NCBI GenBank assembly: GCA_045614225.1
Contig: JAZLCO010000128.1
Coordinates: forward strand, 1 to 25,155
Direction of reading: 5' to 3'
Length of the DNA stretch: 25,155 nt
DNA from: UBA9715 sp045614225
GTDB taxonomy: Bacteria > Actinomycetota > Coriobacteriia > Coriobacteriales > Eggerthellaceae
Shown here: one piece after another, positions 21,105 to 25,155 of the stretch
Position numbering within the stretch: position 1 is the stretch's first letter
How the letters are laid out: each line of letters starts with the position of its first letter
The notes under the pieces: generated by a model
Told to the model about the DNA's origin: nothing
Seen by the model: only the letters and a program-made list of their open reading frames with translations
Database searches by the model: none
Translations under genes and position numbers: made by a program

Positions 21105-22336
21105 CGCCCCAGAGAATCGCAAAGATGCGTCGGACGTTCATCGCCATTGCGACGGCAAGCTTTTTCGTGGCCATTCTTTTCATGGGGGCTACGACGTTCG
21201 CTTCCAACGTCATTATCGTACGGTCCCAGGCCAACAACACCATCGACGCCATCCTCGATGCAGGTGGCAACGTGCCCACGCGGGAGAACTACCATGGTGA
21301 AGGCTTCCAGGAAGAGGCGAGCTACGGCTTGCGCTTCTTCACGGTGAGTTTTGACACCAAAGGCAATGTGACCGACATCGACCTGTCGCACGTGAACCTC
21401 ATCGGCAAGGAGGAGGCAATCGCGATCTCTGAGGTCGCTGCCGATCCTGACAGAATTGTGGGGCTCAGCCAGTACGAGAACTACATGTACAAGGAAGGGC
21501 CGACTGAGAACGGCTCGATGGTGGTCTTCCTCGATTGCTCGTTCCAGTTGGAGAACGTCAACAAGGTGACCACGAACACGCTCATCCTGACCGTGCTCGC
21601 GCTGGTTGTGGCGTTCATCGCGGTGTTCGCGTTTTCGAAGAGGGCCATCAAGTCTGAAATCGAGAACGCCAACAGGCAGCAGAAGTTCATGACGAACGCG
21701 AGCCACGAGTTGAAAACGCCTATCGCGGTCATCCGTGCGAACACCGAGCTCACGGAGATGCTTTCGGGCGAAACCGAATGGACGCAATCGACGCTCAACC
21801 AGGTCGACCGTCTCGAGGGGCTCGTGCGCGACCTCATGACCATCGTGCGTGGCGAGGAACGCGAGAGCGCTGAGCAACAACTGTCCGACATAGATGTGGC
21901 CGCTGTCGTGGGAAAGGCCGTCGATTCGTTCAAGGGCATGGCGCAGCAGAACGGCAAGCACTTGGAAACGTCGCTTGCCGACGGCGTTAAGCTGCGCGGT
22001 AGCGAGGCGTCGATCGAACAGCTCACCTGCTTGCTCGTCGACAATGCCATCAAGTACTGCGACGAGGGCGGCTCGATCGATGTGAGCCTCGTGCCGGCAC
22101 GCATCGGCCACGGGTGCACGCTTTCCGTGACAAACGACTACGCCGAAGGCGCCGACGTTGACTATCGTCGTTTCTTCGATCGCTTCTACCGGGCAGACGA
22201 ATCGCACGAGAATCAACAGGGATACGGCATCGGCCTGTCGGTGGCGGAAAGCATCTGCGAGCGCTACCACGGCTCGATCAAGGCTTCGTGGAAAGCCGGC
22301 AAGATCACGTTCACCTGCGTGCTGAAGGATGCGTAA
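21101..22336 (+). CDS. Membrane sensor histidine kinase
   Basis: 411 residues. A first membrane segment (about 12-34) and a second (about 166-186) enclose a roughly 130-residue extracytoplasmic sensor region of no recognised fold. No HAMP signature is obvious. The HisKA box FMTNASHELKTPIAVIRANT holds phosphoacceptor H202; the ATPase domain shows the N-box LLVDNAIKYCDEGG, the F-box YRRFFDRFYRADESH and the G-box GYGIGLSVAESI. It should phosphorylate the overlapping response regulator. The short G1 region (VTNDYAEGADVDY) lacks the standard DNGPGI motif, which may affect nucleotide handling. Confidence 0.95.
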   Translation: MTPQRIAKMRRTFIAIATASFFVAILFMGATTFASNVIIVRSQANNTIDAILDAGGNVPTRENYHGEGFQEEASYGLRFFTVSFDTKGNVTDIDLSHVNLIGKEEAIAISEVAADPDRIVGLSQYENYMYKEGPTENGSMVVFLDCSFQLENVNKVTTNTLILTVLALVVAFIAVFAFSKRAIKSEIENANRQQKFMTNASHELKTPIAVIRANTELTEMLSGETEWTQSTLNQVDRLEGLVRDLMTIVRGEERESAEQQLSDIDVAAVVGKAVDSFKGMAQQNGKHLETSLADGVKLRGSEASIEQLTCLLVDNAIKYCDEGGSIDVSLVPARIGHGCTLSVTNDYAEGADVDYRRFFDRFYRADESHENQQGYGIGLSVAESICERYHGSIKASWKAGKITFTCVLKDA

Positions 22337-22447
22337 AGCTCTACGGCTGCAATGGTGTCGCCTGTCTTGTGCGGGCTTCTGTTTCCAAACGTTTAAAGAG
22401 TCTTCAAAATCACCTGTCGGGCAATCGCAAAAGAGAAGGGATACAAC

Positions 22448-23287
22448 ATGAACTACAAGATCACAAACCTCGAGTATGGTACCGGTCCTTGGGGCACTGA
22501 GATGCTCTACGGCGGCATCGGCAACCCGAAGCCGGGCGAGACCGAGAACAACGTGCATTCCGTCACGCTACTCGAGGACGAGGAGGGCAAGAAGATTCTC
22601 GTGGACACGGGCGTCGACGAGGACGATCCCGCAAAGAAGGGGCTGTGGGACACGCTCGTCACCGAGTTCAACGGCACCATGAGCGCGCTTCGTTTGGTTG
22701 ATCTGACCCCCGAGGACATCGATGCGGTCATTATCACGCACGCGCACCTCGACCATATCGGTGCGCTCATGCGCTTCGCGCACGCCGATATCTACATGCA
22801 GCGTGAGGAGTTTGAGGCTTGGGAGAGGATGGCGGCTGATCCCAACTACCAGCAGCTGACGCTGCCAGCGGCGTTCCCGCCCGACTATCCTGAGATTCGC
22901 GGGCTCATCGATGCAGGCAAGGTGCACATGCTCGAGGGCGATGTCGACGAGGTTCTTCCTGGCATCAGCCTTCATGTTGTGCGCGAGTGCCACTCGGTTG
23001 TCGAACAGCTCGTGATTGTCGACACCGAGCGCGGCAAGGTCATCGTGGGCGGTGACATCGCTTGCCGTCCGGCCAACATCTTCGGCACGCCCGAATGGCC
23101 CGGTTACCTGGTGCCCGTGCTCGGGCGTTCCGGCTCAGCCCGTATGGTGTGCGAGGCATATGCTTGGATCCGCGAGCAGCTCGGCGGCGATGCGAGCCGT
23201 CTGGTGCTCACCCATGACGTCACCATGCATGAGCGCTTCGAGACCGAAGGCCACGAAGGCCTGGCAATCCATTACGTCGTGAAATAG
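22448..23287 (+). CDS. Metallo-beta-lactamase-fold hydrolase, AHL-lactonase-like
   Basis: 279 residues, cytoplasmic. The dinuclear metal motif THAHLDHIG is complete (H98, H100, D102, H103), the third ligand is probably His in RECHSVVEQ, Asp in VGGDIACRP bridges the metals and LTHD provides the last His. Overall order and length fit the N-acyl homoserine lactonase-like branch, but the same branch includes enzymes for other lactones and esters, so quorum quenching is not claimed. AAGGG precedes the start. It follows the histidine kinase by 111 bp in which no convincing promoter was seen. Confidence 0.9.
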   Translation: MNYKITNLEYGTGPWGTEMLYGGIGNPKPGETENNVHSVTLLEDEEGKKILVDTGVDEDDPAKKGLWDTLVTEFNGTMSALRLVDLTPEDIDAVIITHAHLDHIGALMRFAHADIYMQREEFEAWERMAADPNYQQLTLPAAFPPDYPEIRGLIDAGKVHMLEGDVDEVLPGISLHVVRECHSVVEQLVIVDTERGKVIVGGDIACRPANIFGTPEWPGYLVPVLGRSGSARMVCEAYAWIREQLGGDASRLVLTHDVTMHERFETEGHEGLAIHYVVK

Positions 23288-23294
23288 CAGCAGA

Positions 23295-23371
23295 TGACAC
23301 AGAGGTACCAGGTACCGCTGTGTCAGCGATGTGCGATCATGGCACACTGGTACCTGGTACCGGTGTGTCAT
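23295..23371. repeat. Inverted pair of REP-like palindromes (REPIN-like)
   Basis: Copy one, 23295-23325: TGACACAG and CTGTGTCA enclose GGTACC-A-GGTACC. Copy two, 23339-23371: ATGGCACAC and GTGTGTCAT (one G-T mismatch) enclose GGTACC-T-GGTACC. The second copy is the reverse complement orientation of the first with a few changes, separated by 13 nt. Single short palindromes in inverted pairs are the structure of REPINs/BIMEs. The core GACAC..TACCAGGTA..GTGTC also occurs at 10329-10359. It lies 7 nt after the MBL stop codon and may also end that transcript. Confidence 0.8.
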
Positions 23372-23390
23372 ACATATTCCGATTATGTGA

Positions 23391-23419
23391 TTGACGTACT
23401 GTAAAATACTTCCTAAAAT
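23391..23419 (+). promoter_or_regulatory. Sigma-70-type promoter of the AAA/DUF4143 gene
   Basis: -35 TTGACG (23391-23396), 17-bp spacer, -10 TAAAAT (23414-23419). This is the best -35/-10 pair in the window and gives a leader of about 20 nt containing AAAGGAG. Confidence 0.8.
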
Positions 23420-23434
23420 GTGATAGAAATCACA
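23419..23434. promoter_or_regulatory. CRP/FNR-like operator dyad at the transcription start
   Basis: TGTGA-TAGAAA-TCACA matches the TGTGA-N6-TCACA consensus of CRP-family regulators exactly. It begins at the last base of the -10 box and covers the start site, a position expected for repression. Sequence match only; no CRP-family gene is in the window. Confidence 0.6.
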
Positions 23435-23445
23435 AAAGGAGATAT

Positions 23446-24798
23446 ATGGAACGCGATATCGTAGTTTCGCTAAAGGATTGGAAGGAAGCGCGAAAACGCA
23501 AGCCGCTCATCTTGCGCGGAGCGCGGCAAGTAGGGAAGACCTGGGTGCTCAAGGAATTCGGACGGCTCAATTACGAGCGGGTGGCTTACTTTTCCCTCGA
23601 GAAGATCAACCCCGACAGACCGAGCGAGTACGCCCAATTCTTCGAAGGCACGAACGATCCGCATCGCATCATCGACAGCCTGTCGCTTGCCGGTGGTACG
23701 AGCATCAAGCCGGGTTCCACGCTTGTGATCCTTGACGAGATTCAGGATTGTCCGGCCGCGCTCAATTCCCTGAAGTACTTCTGCGAAGACGCGCCCGAAT
23801 ACCATATCGCCTGTGCAGGCTCGTTGCTCGGGGTTGCGCTGGCCAGCAGCGAACAGTCCTTTCCCGTTGGCAAGGTGACGTTTCGCGATATGCGTCCGGC
23901 AACGTTCTCGGAGTTTCTGCGTGCAACAGGTTCCGCTAATCTCGATGATTACTGCCGCAGTATCGATGAGCCGATGGCGATTCCGGACTTGTTCGCCAAC
24001 CAGCTCATGGAAAAGCTGCAGCAGTATTTTGCAGTGGGTGGTATGCCCGAGGCGGTTGAAACCTGGAACGTGGAGCACGACTATGAAGCGGTTGACCAAG
24101 TGCTCTCCGATTTGATCGATTCGTACGAGCGCGATTTCGCAAAACATGGCGGCAAAACGGGCTTTGCCAAGATTTCGCGCATATGGAACTCACTGCCCAC
24201 CCAGCTTGCGCGTGAGAACAAGAAGTTCCTCTTCGGGCTTGTTCGCGAGGGTGCGAGGGCGCGTGAGTACGAGGACGCGCTCGTGTGGCTCGAGAACGCC
24301 GGCCTTGTTTCGCGCGTGACCCGCAGCACCCAGCCGGGCATGCCTCTGGCATCGCACGATGAAGCAAATGCGTTCAAGCTCTATTGCCTCGATGTGGGGG
24401 TCTTCAGGCGTCTCTCTCGTCTGCGTCCATCGGCCTTTGGAATCAAAGATGACATGTTCGGCCAATTCAAAGGCGCGTTTGCCGAGAACTACGCACTTCA
24501 GGCGCTTGCCGGCCAACTCGACTCGGCGCCGCGCTATTGGTTGAACGAAAAACCTCGTCATGAGGTTGACTTTCTCGTCCAGGTGGGAAACAACGTTGTT
24601 CCCATCGAGGTAAAGTCGGGCGATAACGTGAAATCGCCATCGCTTAACTACTATCGTCGCAAGTACTCCGACTGCACGCCGCTCGCGGTGCGCATGTCAT
24701 TGCGAAACCTTGCGTGCGAGGATGGCGTCCTGAGCCTTCCCTTGTATCTTGCTGACCATGCCACGCGTTTGATGGAAGGCCAGTTGCAAGGATTGTAA
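23446..24798 (+). CDS. AAA ATPase with DUF4143 domain
   Basis: 450 residues. Residues 25-32 are Walker A (GARQVGKT), D97-E98 are Walker B (VILDEIQD), and IACAGSLLGVAL is the sensor-1 type strand of the AAA_14 family. The C-terminal DUF4143 region (about 200-420) ends with HEVDFLVQVGNNVVPIEVKSG, a PD-(D/E)xK-like nuclease-fold signature. Such proteins are widespread in gut bacteria, often in many copies, with unknown function; roles in defence or mobile elements have been suggested only from context. GGAG precedes the start by five nucleotides. Its own promoter and the palindrome pair isolate it from the upstream genes. Confidence 0.92.
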   Translation: MERDIVVSLKDWKEARKRKPLILRGARQVGKTWVLKEFGRLNYERVAYFSLEKINPDRPSEYAQFFEGTNDPHRIIDSLSLAGGTSIKPGSTLVILDEIQDCPAALNSLKYFCEDAPEYHIACAGSLLGVALASSEQSFPVGKVTFRDMRPATFSEFLRATGSANLDDYCRSIDEPMAIPDLFANQLMEKLQQYFAVGGMPEAVETWNVEHDYEAVDQVLSDLIDSYERDFAKHGGKTGFAKISRIWNSLPTQLARENKKFLFGLVREGARAREYEDALVWLENAGLVSRVTRSTQPGMPLASHDEANAFKLYCLDVGVFRRLSRLRPSAFGIKDDMFGQFKGAFAENYALQALAGQLDSAPRYWLNEKPRHEVDFLVQVGNNVVPIEVKSGDNVKSPSLNYYRRKYSDCTPLAVRMSLRNLACEDGVLSLPLYLADHATRLMEGQLQGL

Positions 24799-24825
24799 TA
24801 GCATCGGGTTTTATCGTATGAAGAG

Positions 24826-24848
24826 GGGAGCGCTCCCAGCAGGAGCGC
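24826..24848 (+). repeat. Hairpin before the DUF554 gene
   Basis: GCGCTCC (24830-24836) pairs with GGAGCGC (24842-24848) over a 5-nt loop; the left side also lies in a perfect 12-bp palindrome GGGAGCGCTCCC (24826-24837), so two folds compete. No T-tract follows. It sits about 10 nt upstream of the GGAG of the next gene and could be a terminator for the ATPase or a leader structure. Confidence 0.5.
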
Positions 24849-24873
24849 GATTAGATACGGAGATAGGTTTACT

Positions 24874-25155
24874 ATGATCGGAACCATCGCGAACACAATC
24901 GCCATCATCGTGGGCAGCACGGTTGGCGGAACCGTGCGCCACGGGTTGAAGGAGAGGTACCAGAACGTGCTGTTCGTGGCCATGGGCCTTGCGGCGACGG
25001 GGCTGGGCATCAACGCCGTCGTGCAGAACATGCCCAACAGCACCTATCCGGTGTTGTTCATCGCAAGCTTGGCCATTGGCGGCGTTATCGGAACAGCGCT
25101 CGACATCGACGGTCGGTTCAATCGCCTGGTGAACAGCCGCAAGAAAGGGAAGGAC
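24874..25155 (+). CDS. DUF554 family membrane protein, N-terminus only
   Basis: 94 codons are visible and the gene continues beyond the right edge. MIGTIANTIAIIVGSTVGGT, then LFVAMGLAATGLGINAVVQN and VLFIASLAIGGVIGTALDID are the typical first hydrophobic, Gly-rich segments of DUF554 (YdfK-like) proteins of about 230 residues. They are predicted inner-membrane transporters of unknown substrate. GGAG nine nucleotides upstream supports the start. Confidence 0.88.
   Translation, partial: MIGTIANTIAIIVGSTVGGTVRHGLKERYQNVLFVAMGLAATGLGINAVVQNMPNSTYPVLFIASLAIGGVIGTALDIDGRFNRLVNSRKKGKD

Noticed and set aside
21074..22558. 494-codon minus-strand frame opposite the histidine kinase
   Set aside because: The plus-strand kinase has all its boxes; the antisense frame has no start signal and no domain.
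22448..23287. Dedicated quorum-quenching AHL lactonase
   Set aside because: The fold and metal motif fit, but the same branch contains many other hydrolases and no substrate-specific feature could be seen.

Overview
The window is GC-rich bacterial chromosome (by eye around 60% GC) with dense, short-gapped operons. The mix of families suggests an anaerobic, probably gut-associated actinobacterium of the class Coriobacteriia (Eggerthella/Slackia-like). It includes multiple flavodoxin and MerR redox genes, an exported SUMF1-flavodoxin protein, a DUF4405 membrane protein, an alpha-E/ATP-grasp pair and -10 boxes placed 7 nt before start codons. The taxonomic placement is inference from gene content, not from a marker gene. 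No rRNA, tRNA, CRISPR array, transposase or phage gene was seen.

Layout. (1) 1-3710, minus strand: GNAT acetyltransferase, proA, a circularly permuted ATP-grasp protein and an alpha-E protein running off the left edge. (2) 3935-5386, plus: a surface lipoprotein with a beta-helix-like repeat body and a clear intrinsic terminator. (3) 5552-7653: a radical SAM gene (plus) converging on an oxidative-stress pair, bcp then yaaA (minus, overlapping by 4 nt). (4) 7899-11290, plus: a GH3 glycosidase with reversed domain order, then hslO (Hsp33). (5) 11342-16106, minus: a compact seven-gene redox cluster behind a MerR-type promoter with a 19-bp spacer. In order of transcription it holds a 59-codon aldo/keto-reductase remnant, an exported SUMF1-flavodoxin fusion, a DUF4405 membrane protein, a MerR regulator, a 58-codon flavodoxin remnant, a full aldo/keto reductase and an FMN reductase-like flavoprotein. 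(6) 16313-20367, plus: ZIP metal transporter, D-2-hydroxyacid dehydrogenase, SLC13-type anion transporter, small alarmone synthetase. (7) 20424-23287, plus: OmpR-type response regulator and histidine kinase (4-nt overlap), then an MBL-fold hydrolase. (8) 23295-25155, plus: a pair of inverted palindromes, an AAA/DUF4143 ATPase with a good sigma-70 promoter and a CRP/FNR-like dyad, and a partial DUF554 membrane protein.

The most unusual region is 11342-16106. Two of its seven genes are very short ORFs that each join the extreme N-terminus of a known enzyme family to its extreme C-terminus in frame, with the whole catalytic middle missing. Both keep a good ribosome binding site and their operon spacing. 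Together with the exported flavodoxin and membrane protein they suggest a redox or aldehyde-responsive, partly extracytoplasmic electron-transfer operon that has either degraded in a frame-preserving way or kept microproteins. The second theme is a set of strong palindromes at gene ends, falling into at least two sequence families, several overlapping stop codons or abutting start signals.
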